Shown here piece after piece: positions 1 through 6,679 of a DNA stretch of 12,561 nt. Position 1 is the stretch's first letter. Each line of letters begins with the position of its first letter. Position numbers and translations under genes: made by a program. The notes beneath the pieces are model-generated. The model was not told the DNA's origin. It searched no databases and worked only from the letters and a program-made list of their open reading frames with translations. This DNA comes from Bacteroidales bacterium. Lineage in GTDB: Bacteria; Bacteroidota; Bacteroidia; Bacteroidales; UBA7960. The stretch lies in assembly GCA_003557805.1 (NCBI GenBank), contig PWNY01000233.1, positions 1 through 12,561 of the forward strand, in the 5' to 3' direction.

Positions 1-245
1 TATGTTATTTCACAATCTGATATTTACTGGTGGGCGGATGGTGCAGGTATTGTGATACCTTACGACACCTACCAGGAGTACTGGAACGTTAAGGAAGAGA
101 AATGGGAACTGCTTCCCAACGCCCAGGGAAATGGCGTGGAAAGGGACCAGTACAACACAACCACTTTCGACCCGGTGATTACCAACAGGATACGGGTGCA
201 TATGGTAAGTACCATATCGACGGGTATACTTGAGTGGAGAGTGTG
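1..245 (+). other. Discoidin-like domain of the kind found behind glycoside hydrolases (partial)
   Basis: The first visible residues include DIYWWADGAGIVIP, a Y..WNV...WELL stretch, DQYNTTTFDPVITNRIRV and GILEWRVWG. From memory this pattern (YW..D..G...P....Y..G..W.P......D..N...F.PV.T..LRL....GILEW.V) matches the C-terminal beta-sandwich of GH127/DUF1680-like beta-L-arabinofuranosidases and related Bacteroidota enzymes. It suggests that a catalytic or carbohydrate-binding module lies upstream of the window. This is a by-eye match only. Confidence 0.6.
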
Positions 246-3200
246 GGGGCAAAAAGAAGATTTGCCTGTCAAATCGACTGCGTCAATAGACAGACCACTT
301 GAGCCAGGTTTTGTCAGCACGGTAACAGTCACGGCAATAGACCAGGAGAACAACAGGATTCCGGATTATCCCTTCACCCTTAACGTGGATATTATTGACA
401 GGCTAGCTTTCACAGGGGAAGAATATATCGTGAATGGAATACCGGTATCCGGCCACAATCAATCAATTGAACTACCCCTGACAGGAGAAAACGGAGAGGT
501 GTCTTTCACAGTGGAGATGCCTGCTTATATAGATCCCGGGGACGGAATTGGTGTTCAGGTACTACACAAGGGTATACTGGAGATGGAGGGAGGCTTTTAT
601 GGCTATATTGAAAAAGGGGTGTCCCCCTCTAATGAGAATATTGTCATAAATGAGATAATGGCATCCAATGGTTCCACCATAGCAGATGAGGATGGCGACT
701 TCGAAGACTGGATAGAGCTTTACAATATGGGTGATATGGCTGTTAACCTTGAAGACTGCGGGTTATCGGATGATTATGACAACCCCTACAGGTGGGTTTT
801 GCCAGATGTTAATATTTATCCCGGCGAGTTCCTTCTGGTATGGGCATCGGGAAAGGACCGCAAAGAGACAGGGGATCGCCTGCATACAAATTTCCGGATA
901 AATAAAGATGGCGAGGAGGTTATTCTGACAAGCCCTGGCGGTGAACTTATAGATGAGATACCACCAACACCGGTGCCCACTGATATCTCATACGGGAGAT
1001 ATCCCGACGGGGGCGCTGAACTCTATTATTTTGAGGAGCCAACACCGGGAAGGTCCAACAATGATGGCATAATACATGGCTTTCTGGAACAAATAGTCCT
1101 GTCTGAAAAACCTGGTTTTTATACCGGGGAAGTTACAATTCAGATATCCCACCCAGATCCAGAGGCAGTTATTTACTATACAACCGACGGCTCAAAGCCC
1201 GATACCTCATCGACAAGATACACAGAGCCCCTGGTACTTACTGACAGGTCAGATGACCCGAACAGCCACTCCCTGATCACAAATACACCCCAGGGTAATA
1301 TATCAAAGAACAATGTTATCAGGGCGGTGGCAGTAAAGCCCGGATACCTTGACAGTCCGGTCAGAACGGCAAGTTACTTTATATTCCCTGAGGGCCGGGA
1401 GAAGTATTCAATTGCCGTTGCCTCCATTAGCACAAATCATGAATTTCTCTTCTCTGATTCAATAGGAATTTATGTGTCGGGAAACTACAATAATTTCAAC
1501 CAGAGAGGTATAGAGTGGGAGAGGCGTGCATCCCTGGAGTTCTTCTCCGAGGATCTGAACTTCCAGCAGGATGTCGGTTTAAGGATACACGGGTCAGGTA
1601 CCCGTGGTATGCGCCAGAAATCACTCAGGATATATGCCAGAAACCAATATGGTGATAACCGCATATATCACAGAATTTTTCCAGAGCAGCCATACAAAGA
1701 CTATAACCGGCTTATATTCAGGAACTCCGGTAATGACTGGGGAGACACGATGTTCCGTGATGCCGCGATTCAGATGATATCAGACAGCCTCGACTTTGAC
1801 GTACAGGCATACAGGCCCCTGGTATTATTTTTAAACGGCGAATACTGGGGAATACACAATATCAGGGAGAGGTATGACAAACACTATGTTGCCAGGGTAT
1901 ATGGAGTTGACCCTGAGAATATTGACCTTCTTACCACGATAAGCCAGTCATCAAGCCGCCCAATAGTAAAGGAGGGTGATGCCGGGCATTACCTTGACAT
2001 GATTGACTACCTTGAGAGCAATGATATGTCGCAGCCCGAACATTATGAGCATGTCAGCACCATGATGGATATGAGCAATTTCACCGATTACCAGATAGCC
2101 CATATATATGCCAGCAATGCTGACTGGCCGGGCAACAATATTGACTACTGGAGGCTGCGCACTGATTATGACCCGGATGCAGAAAAAGGGCATGACGGAC
2201 GCTGGCGCTGGCTTATGTTCGATACCGATTTTGGATTCAATATGGACCTGTCCTATAACCAGGGAGGGCACCCGTCACACAACACACTTGCCTTTGCCAC
2301 CCAGCTGGGAGGTACTGGCTGGCCCAACCCTGAGTGGACAACCTTCCTTCTAAGGGCGCTTTTAGAGAACCAGGAGTTCAGGACCGGCTTTATAAACAGG
2401 TTTGCAGACCTTCTGAACACCCACTTTACCCCCGCAAGGGTAACTTCCATTATAAACAGGATGAAGTCGGTTCTTGAACCTGAAATGCCCGAGCATATAG
2501 TACGTTGGAACAGTCCTTATTCAATGAACAGATGGTACGACAATGTCGGGGCCATGATTGATTTTGCCCATGAACGGCCCCCATACCAGCGGGAACATAT
2601 CCGTTCATACTTCAGCCTCGGAGATGATGCTGAAATTGAGCTCTCAGTAGATGATCCCCAAAGAGGTTTTGTAAGGATAAACACAATTGATATACGCCCA
2701 TCAACACCGGGTATCGGGGATAATCCCTATCCATGGTCAGGCCTCTATTTTCAGGGTATACCGATAAGAATAGAAGCGGTGCCATTGCCGGGATACCGGT
2801 TCAGCCACTGGACCGGTACCGATCAGGTTAATGAAAGGGTTCTTGGTTTCAGCCCGGCGGGAAATAAATCACTAAAGGCACATTTTGTAAAGGAGGACGA
2901 GACTTCGGTGATCAGTTACTGGTTTTTCAGTGAAGATATGCCCAACAATACACCCCTGGAAAGAGTGGAGCCAGTTTACAGCCTGAACCAAGACGCTGTT
3001 ATAAGTTATAACTCATGTTTACCGGGATATCCCTACCATGAGGGCCATGACTACTGGAGGAATGCCTCCATGGAAAGACGCAACTCCCCGACACCGCTGA
3101 ACTACTATCCTGCTTTTAATAATGAGGCCGGGTTTGACGGCAGCGGGATGCGCGGGCTTCAGGTAAGGCAGCCACTATCTTATAACGGTGAGTCCAGCAA

Positions 3201-3849
3201 TATGATACTTAAGCTGCCAACCGACAATCACCATGACATTGTCCTGATGTTCGCGGCCAGGGATGAAGGTGCCGCCAGAGGCATTATGGTAGACTATTCC
3301 GTTGGTCCGGATGAGGGTCAGTGGAATAGCCTTAACACGCTCTATTATGCTGAGGGGAAAAAAGAGGGTATAAAGGCAGGTGAAAATGCCTTTACTGATC
3401 TGCATGAGGATTACCGCCTCTATGTGGCAGACTTCAGTGGTATTGAGCAAGCCAGTGACAACCCGTTTTTCAGGGTCAGGATCCGCTTTGTAGAGCATAG
3501 TCCGGGTGCAGCGGAAGGAAACAGGCTGACTTTTAACAATATAAGCCTGCACGGGAAGGATATGAGCACGGTTTCCTCACAGAACCCAGGGCATAATTCA
3601 CTCGCGGATGTGGTGCTTTACCCCAATCCTGCAAGAGACATACTCATGGTAAACCTTGGCCGGGAACCTGAAGCAAATGCAACAATATCTCTTGTCAACA
3701 TGGGAGGGATGACGGTGGCGCAAACACATATCAGGCAAGGCGAGGGGAGGGAGGCATACCTGGACCTGCAGGGTCTGCCACCCGGTGTATACATTGCACG
3801 CATAACAATGGGCGGTCATACTGAGAGCAAAAAGGTAGTAGTCTTCTGA
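1..3849 (+). CDS. Large secreted multidomain CotH-kinase/lamin-tail protein with T9SS sorting domain (5' end outside window)
   Basis: The frame is open from the first base to the TGA at 3847-3849, so the gene starts upstream; the GTG at 52 is internal. About 1,282 residues are visible. Domains in order (nt): a discoidin-like beta-sandwich (1-245) ending in GILEWRVWG, resembling the tail of GH127-type glycosidases; an Ig-like region (265-615); a lamin-tail domain (637-1060; NIVINEIMASNG, EDWIELYN); a chitobiase C-terminal-type domain (1096-1380; VIYYTTDGSKPD); a CotH kinase-like domain (about 1411-2610) with GSGTRGMRQKSLRIY (Lys at 1618), NIRERYD, and the probable metal-binding FDTDFGF (Asp at 2221 and 2227); an InlB-like repeat domain (2633-2893; GYRFSHWTG); a further beta-sandwich (2900-3560); and a type A T9SS sorting domain (3604-3846; LYPNPARDILMVN, GVYIARI, basic residues near the end). 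The T9SS tail implies export across the outer membrane and release or anchoring at the cell surface. CotH of Bacillus is a spore-coat protein kinase; the role in Bacteroidota is unknown. Domain calls are confident, function is not. Confidence 0.9.
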   Translation, partial: YVISQSDIYWWADGAGIVIPYDTYQEYWNVKEEKWELLPNAQGNGVERDQYNTTTFDPVITNRIRVHMVSTISTGILEWRVWGQKEDLPVKSTASIDRPLEPGFVSTVTVTAIDQENNRIPDYPFTLNVDIIDRLAFTGEEYIVNGIPVSGHNQSIELPLTGENGEVSFTVEMPAYIDPGDGIGVQVLHKGILEMEGGFYGYIEKGVSPSNENIVINEIMASNGSTIADEDGDFEDWIELYNMGDMAVNLEDCGLSDDYDNPYRWVLPDVNIYPGEFLLVWASGKDRKETGDRLHTNFRINKDGEEVILTSPGGELIDEIPPTPVPTDISYGRYPDGGAELYYFEEPTPGRSNNDGIIHGFLEQIVLSEKPGFYTGEVTIQISHPDPEAVIYYTTDGSKPDTSSTRYTEPLVLTDRSDDPNSHSLITNTPQGNISKNNVIRAVAVKPGYLDSPVRTASYFIFPEGREKYSIAVASISTNHEFLFSDSIGIYVSGNYNNFNQRGIEWERRASLEFFSEDLNFQQDVGLRIHGSGTRGMRQKSLRIYARNQYGDNRIYHRIFPEQPYKDYNRLIFRNSGNDWGDTMFRDAAIQMISDSLDFDVQAYRPLVLFLNGEYWGIHNIRERYDKHYVARVYGVDPENIDLLTTISQSSSRPIVKEGDAGHYLDMIDYLESNDMSQPEHYEHVSTMMDMSNFTDYQIAHIYASNADWPGNNIDYWRLRTDYDPDAEKGHDGRWRWLMFDTDFGFNMDLSYNQGGHPSHNTLAFATQLGGTGWPNPEWTTFLLRALLENQEFRTGFINRFADLLNTHFTPARVTSIINRMKSVLEPEMPEHIVRWNSPYSMNRWYDNVGAMIDFAHERPPYQREHIRSYFSLGDDAEIELSVDDPQRGFVRINTIDIRPSTPGIGDNPYPWSGLYFQGIPIRIEAVPLPGYRFSHWTGTDQVNERVLGFSPAGNKSLKAHFVKEDETSVISYWFFSEDMPNNTPLERVEPVYSLNQDAVISYNSCLPGYPYHEGHDYWRNASMERRNSPTPLNYYPAFNNEAGFDGSGMRGLQVRQPLSYNGESSNMILKLPTDNHHDIVLMFAARDEGAARGIMVDYSVGPDEGQWNSLNTLYYAEGKKEGIKAGENAFTDLHEDYRLYVADFSGIEQASDNPFFRVRIRFVEHSPGAAEGNRLTFNNISLHGKDMSTVSSQNPGHNSLADVVLYPNPARDILMVNLGREPEANATISLVNMGGMTVAQTHIRQGEGREAYLDLQGLPPGVYIARITMGGHTESKKVVVF
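3604..3846 (+). other. T9SS type A C-terminal sorting domain
   Basis: The last 80 or so residues carry the standard order of a Por secretion tail: VVLYPNPARDILMVNL, then ISLVNMGGMTV, then LDLQGLPPGVYIARI, and a lysine pair before a hydrophobic end (SKKVVVF). Proteins with this tail cross the outer membrane through the type IX system, and the tail is usually cleaved by the sortase PorU. It fixes the phylum as Bacteroidota and places the mature protein at the cell surface or outside the cell. Confidence 0.9.
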
Positions 3850-3856
3850 TCAGAAG
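3843..3856. repeat. 14-bp perfect palindrome over two abutting stop codons
   Basis: The bases CTTCTGATCAGAAG form a perfect palindrome centred between 3849 and 3850, the exact junction of the two convergent genes. Both genes end in TTC TGA (Phe, stop), so the palindrome follows partly from the shared last codon. There is no loop and no T-run, so it is not a typical intrinsic terminator. Confidence 0.8.
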
Positions 3857-5259
3857 CTCCTTTCCAGTATCTCTTCCAGGCGAAACACCTCAACGGCATT
3901 AGTTCGGAATATCCTTTCAGTTATTTCCAGGGCAAGCTTTTCGGTCATAAGTCCTCTCTGAACCCTTCGGGCCAGCACCTCTGCAACGACATCCTTCCCG
4001 AATTCGAGTGATCCTGCTGACTCCTCTATCATCCTGCAGTCACCTCCCCAGAATATCTTGTTGTAGGGGAGGCAATCCAGTATTACATCCAGGGACTGAA
4101 TGGCCTCTTCACGTGATATCTGTGGCAGCCATACCAGGTCGACGTATACATTCGGGAACATCTTTCCAAGGGCGGCAACCTCACCTGTCCATGGAAACCC
4201 CCCGTGGAATAGCACAAATTTTGCCTCCGGGTATTTCATGAAAAGGTTGTTTAGTTTTGTGGGCCTTCCATTTTCAAGGGTGTTGCGGTTACTGGCGAGA
4301 TACCCGGTATGGATCTGCACCGGCAGATTATATTCAATTGACCTCTGTATGATCCAGTGGAACATGAAGTCCTCCAGTTTTTTCCTCTCCCCTGGGGTCA
4401 GCGATGCGGAGGGCCTGCTGAAAAGTTCAAGGGCCTCATCATAGGGAACATCTTCATAATAAATGGTCCTGGTATACGCCTGCGCATTCTTCAGGCCGAC
4501 AGCCCTGTTTTCAATGTTCTTTCTGATCAGGTGTTCGCAGTAGGCCAGGTAATCATCCAGGTCCGCTATCTCAAAGCCATCCCGGACTGCCTCCCTGTAA
4601 ATTGAGCCAGGCCGCTCTCCCCGGGCTGGTTTACGGCTCGACATACCAATGAGCGAGTTCACGCGGAAGACCAGCGCAAAATACCTTTCATCGATGTCGG
4701 TATTGAATGTGTTCCACCACTGGTCAAGGAACATCAGCTCAAATCCAGCCTCGTGAAAGGCCCTGTCAAACCACTCCCCATAATTTTTGTAGTTTTTCTC
4801 AACTTTGGCTGAGAGTCCTGATATGTTATCCTTGGTAAAGTAGGGGTCGCTGAACCCATAAAGTTTGCCGAACCCCCTTGCAAAGTGCCCGTAATAGCTT
4901 GTGTTACGGCAAAAATTGAGTGCCTCCCCGTATCTGTCCCACAGCTCATCCAGCGACAAGGTGTCCAGCTCATTCATATTGTAGCCACCGGCACCTGCGG
5001 AATTCATGTCACCCATCAGGTAGCTCAGGGCTAGCAGGTGAAAAAAACCGAACCGGTGATCACCGAGCTCTTCGGGCCGTTGCTGGTGTTCGTGGGTGTT
5101 AATTACTCTTATATTGTCAGCATGAGCCCTTATCCTGGCATATGCTGTGTCATCTGCGGTAGTGCATCTCTTTGCAAAGAAGACCAGTGTGACTGCAATG
5201 ATACAGAGAAAGAATACAGGTATGGCTTTTTTCATTTTCCTGGATTTTGGATTGTGCAT
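3850..5259 (-). CDS. Exported or membrane-anchored amidohydrolase-2 family metal-dependent hydrolase
   Basis: The product is 469 aa. An N-terminal KSRKMKK stretch precedes a hydrophobic run (residues about 12-29) without a lipobox, so it is a signal peptide or membrane anchor. The rest has the metal-site pattern of the TIM-barrel amidohydrolase superfamily: NTHEH (His56 and His58) at strand 1, Lys257 in VGLKNAQAYTRT, His317 in QIHTGY, His352 in LFHGG and Asp407 in FWGGDC. These fit a mono- or binuclear metal hydrolase, decarboxylase or isomerase of the Amidohydro_2 type; the substrate cannot be named. The ATG at 5259 gives the longest frame, with an in-frame stop just upstream at 5275-5277. 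The second ATG at 5235 (MKKAIPVFFL) gives a more typical signal peptide and has AGGA close in front, so it is a real alternative. The gene is convergent with, and abuts, the CotH-domain gene, and diverges from the transporter. An uncharacterised uronate-isomerase-like activity is possible. Confidence 0.87.
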   Translation of the reverse strand: MHNPKSRKMKKAIPVFFLCIIAVTLVFFAKRCTTADDTAYARIRAHADNIRVINTHEHQQRPEELGDHRFGFFHLLALSYLMGDMNSAGAGGYNMNELDTLSLDELWDRYGEALNFCRNTSYYGHFARGFGKLYGFSDPYFTKDNISGLSAKVEKNYKNYGEWFDRAFHEAGFELMFLDQWWNTFNTDIDERYFALVFRVNSLIGMSSRKPARGERPGSIYREAVRDGFEIADLDDYLAYCEHLIRKNIENRAVGLKNAQAYTRTIYYEDVPYDEALELFSRPSASLTPGERKKLEDFMFHWIIQRSIEYNLPVQIHTGYLASNRNTLENGRPTKLNNLFMKYPEAKFVLFHGGFPWTGEVAALGKMFPNVYVDLVWLPQISREEAIQSLDVILDCLPYNKIFWGGDCRMIEESAGSLEFGKDVVAEVLARRVQRGLMTEKLALEITERIFRTNAVEVFRLEEILERSF

Positions 5260-5408
5260 ATTTCTAGTGTTGCTTTATAGTTCAAGCATATTAAACCTGC
5301 TTCAATATTGTTAAACCTTGCCTTTAATGCTTTTTTGGTAAAAACTACAAGGCCCGGGTAGTTCAAATCAAAAAAATAACAGGCTTGTGTAATAGCCTGG
5401 TATACTGT

Positions 5409-5440
5409 CAAATATAATCATACAAAGAAAAACAGTGCAA
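5409..5440 (-). promoter_or_regulatory. Candidate Bacteroidota-type promoter of the amidohydrolase gene
   Basis: Read on the minus strand, TATATTTG (5416 down to 5409) matches the -7 element TAnnTTTG. TTG at 5440-5438 lies 21 bp upstream, a workable distance for the -33 element. This would give a leader of roughly 140 nt before the ATG at 5259. It is a pattern match in AT-rich DNA, so confidence is limited. Confidence 0.4.
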
Positions 5441-5478
5441 CACCGTCAAGGTAAAACAGTAAACCAGGTCAAAACAGT
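5429..5478. repeat. Three direct AAAACAGT repeats
   Basis: AAAACAGT occurs at 5429-5436, 5453-5460 and 5471-5478. The last two belong to a longer imperfect unit, AGGT(C)AAAACAGTAAA, repeated with an 18-bp period. The first copy falls in the spacer of the candidate amidohydrolase promoter and the other two lie just upstream of its -33 element, where a regulator could bind. No regulator gene is in the window. Confidence 0.45.
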
Positions 5479-5603
5479 AAATATAGTGTTTTAGAATAAA
5501 TCCTGGTTTTGTTGCTAATTTCTTTACTGCCTGATATGGAGCAAACGGAAGTGTCAAACTGAACAAAATTACTCCTCTTGCTTTTTATTATTGTTACAAG
5601 AGA

Positions 5604-6581
5604 ATGATTAACTCCAACCGGTTTTTTTGCGATATGTGGAGATACCTGGCATATATACAAAAGCAATTGGTTTACAGCATCCCTATTTCCATGATCGCGG
5701 GGGTTGTACTGGGCATTCTGTTCGATGTTTCATTTATGAGGGTATTGATACTTCCGCTTACTTTCCTGATGATATACCCAATGATGGTGAACCTGCAGAT
5801 CAACAGGGTGTTTTATGGTGCAGATGCGAAAGTTCAGATCGCAGCGCTCCTTATCAATTTTGCCTTTATTCCCTTTCTGGCTTATGCAACCGGGCGCCTG
5901 TTTTTTCCCGGGCAACCATTGATGGCGCTGGGATTACTGCTAATAGGGCTGATACCTACCAGCGGGATGACAATATCCTGGACAGGCTTTGGCCGTGGGA
6001 ACCTGGACGCGGCGATTAAAATGACTGTCATCGGCCTTGTTGCCGGTGCGCTTTTGACCCCGCTCTATGCTCAATGGCTCATGGGTGCGGCTATTGATAT
6101 TCCGCTTGTTCAGATCTTTCAGCGTATCATTTTGATAGTGTTTTTGCCCCTGATCGCCGGATATTTTACCCAAAGGTTTTTTATATTCAGGTATGGCCGG
6201 GAGAACTACCGGAGCGGTATTGGCAAAAAGTTCCCTGTGCTTTCCACCCTTGGTGTCCTGGGTATAGTTGCCGTAGCAATGGCACTGCGGGCAGGGGTGA
6301 TCATTTCGCAACCGCTTATGCTCTTGTATATCCTGCTTCCGCTGACCCTGTTTTATGGGATTAGTTTCGTGGTGAGTCCCCTTATAGGGAAGCGCTTTTT
6401 CTCACGCGAAGATGGTATCGCACTGGTTTATGGCACTGTTCTCAGGAACCTCTCAATCGCCCTGGCTGTTGCAATGGCTGTTTTCGGACCTGAAGGATCG
6501 GATATTGCGCTCATCATATCACTGGCGTACATTGTCCAGGTTCAGTCTGCTGCATGGCACATAAAGTATTTGGAGCGCTAA
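5604..6581 (+). CDS. ACR3/BASS-fold membrane transporter, substrate unknown
   Basis: The product is 325 aa and almost entirely hydrophobic, with about ten membrane segments, which matches the length and layout of the ACR3 arsenite exporters and the wider bile acid:sodium symporter (BASS) superfamily. The best landmarks are GLIPTSGMTISW (residues 115-126), where ACR3 proteins have a (P/R)C.AM...W motif, and YGTVLRNLSIALAVAMAVFG (276-295), where ACR3 proteins have a NNFELAIAVAIAVFG-type motif. The ACR3 cysteine is Thr119 here and the ACR3 glutamate becomes Ser284, so arsenite efflux should not be assumed. No ArsR regulator or arsenate reductase lies nearby. The ATG at 5604 is chosen as the first start of the frame; Met12 (5637) is an alternative, and no strong ribosome binding site decides. 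The gene is single, divergent from the amidohydrolase and convergent with the FAD/Fe-S oxidoreductase. Automated pipelines may label it an arsenic resistance protein. Confidence 0.85.
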   Translation: MINSNRFFCDMWRYLAYIQKQLVYSIPISMIAGVVLGILFDVSFMRVLILPLTFLMIYPMMVNLQINRVFYGADAKVQIAALLINFAFIPFLAYATGRLFFPGQPLMALGLLLIGLIPTSGMTISWTGFGRGNLDAAIKMTVIGLVAGALLTPLYAQWLMGAAIDIPLVQIFQRIILIVFLPLIAGYFTQRFFIFRYGRENYRSGIGKKFPVLSTLGVLGIVAVAMALRAGVIISQPLMLLYILLPLTLFYGISFVVSPLIGKRFFSREDGIALVYGTVLRNLSIALAVAMAVFGPEGSDIALIISLAYIVQVQSAAWHIKYLER

Positions 6582-6644
6582 AATTGTTTTTAGGGATATC
6601 AAAGGCCTTTTTGGTATAATGCCCCCCGCTAAAAAATGCCGGTT

Positions 6645-6679
6645 AGTTTTTCAAAGCCCGGAGCTTAAAAACTTTTTTT
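6645..6679 (+). terminator. Candidate intrinsic terminator of the ACR3-like gene
   Basis: In the 96-bp gap between two convergent genes, AGTTTTT (6645-6651) pairs with AAAAACT (6667-6673), and inside it AAGC (6654-6657) pairs with GCTT (6663-6666) around a 5-nt loop; a 2-nt bulge separates the two stems. Seven Ts (6673-6679) follow at once on the plus strand. The outer stem is AT-rich, so strength is uncertain. It ends just before the stop codon of the convergent gene and may also slow transcription coming from that side. Confidence 0.45.

Larger units (their letters stand above)
5260..5603. other. AT-rich divergent intergenic region
   Basis: These 344 bp separate the divergent amidohydrolase and transporter genes. 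I see no supportable gene here. The region holds a candidate minus-strand promoter (5409-5440), three AAAACAGT repeats (5429-5478) and two short hairpins: AACTAC/GTAGTT (5343-5363) and CAGGCT/AGCCTG (5380-5399). No clear plus-strand TAnnTTTG is present for the transporter; TATTATTG, about 15 bp before its ATG, is only a near match. Confidence 0.6.

Noticed and set aside
3175..3552. 125-codon open frame on minus inside the CotH-domain gene
   Set aside because: It is antisense to a clear coding region, with no recognisable domain and no start signal.
5380..5399. Hairpin CAGGCT/AGCCTG followed on minus by a T-rich run, like a terminator
   Set aside because: The stem is only 6 bp with an 8-nt loop, and no minus-strand gene lies upstream that it could terminate; it would also interrupt only a leader if the candidate promoter at 5409-5440 is real.
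5429..5478. Possible CRISPR-like or iteron array
   Set aside because: Repeat units are only 8-16 bp with three copies and spacings of 24 and 18 bp, far too short and few for CRISPR, and no replication genes are near.
5469..5666. 65-codon minus frame crossing the start of the transporter gene
   Set aside because: It would overlap the transporter start on the opposite strand, has no recognisable feature and begins inside that gene.
5627..6019. 130-codon plus frame overlapping the transporter gene
   Set aside because: The transporter frame has continuous membrane helices and family motifs; this alternative frame has low-quality composition and no motif.
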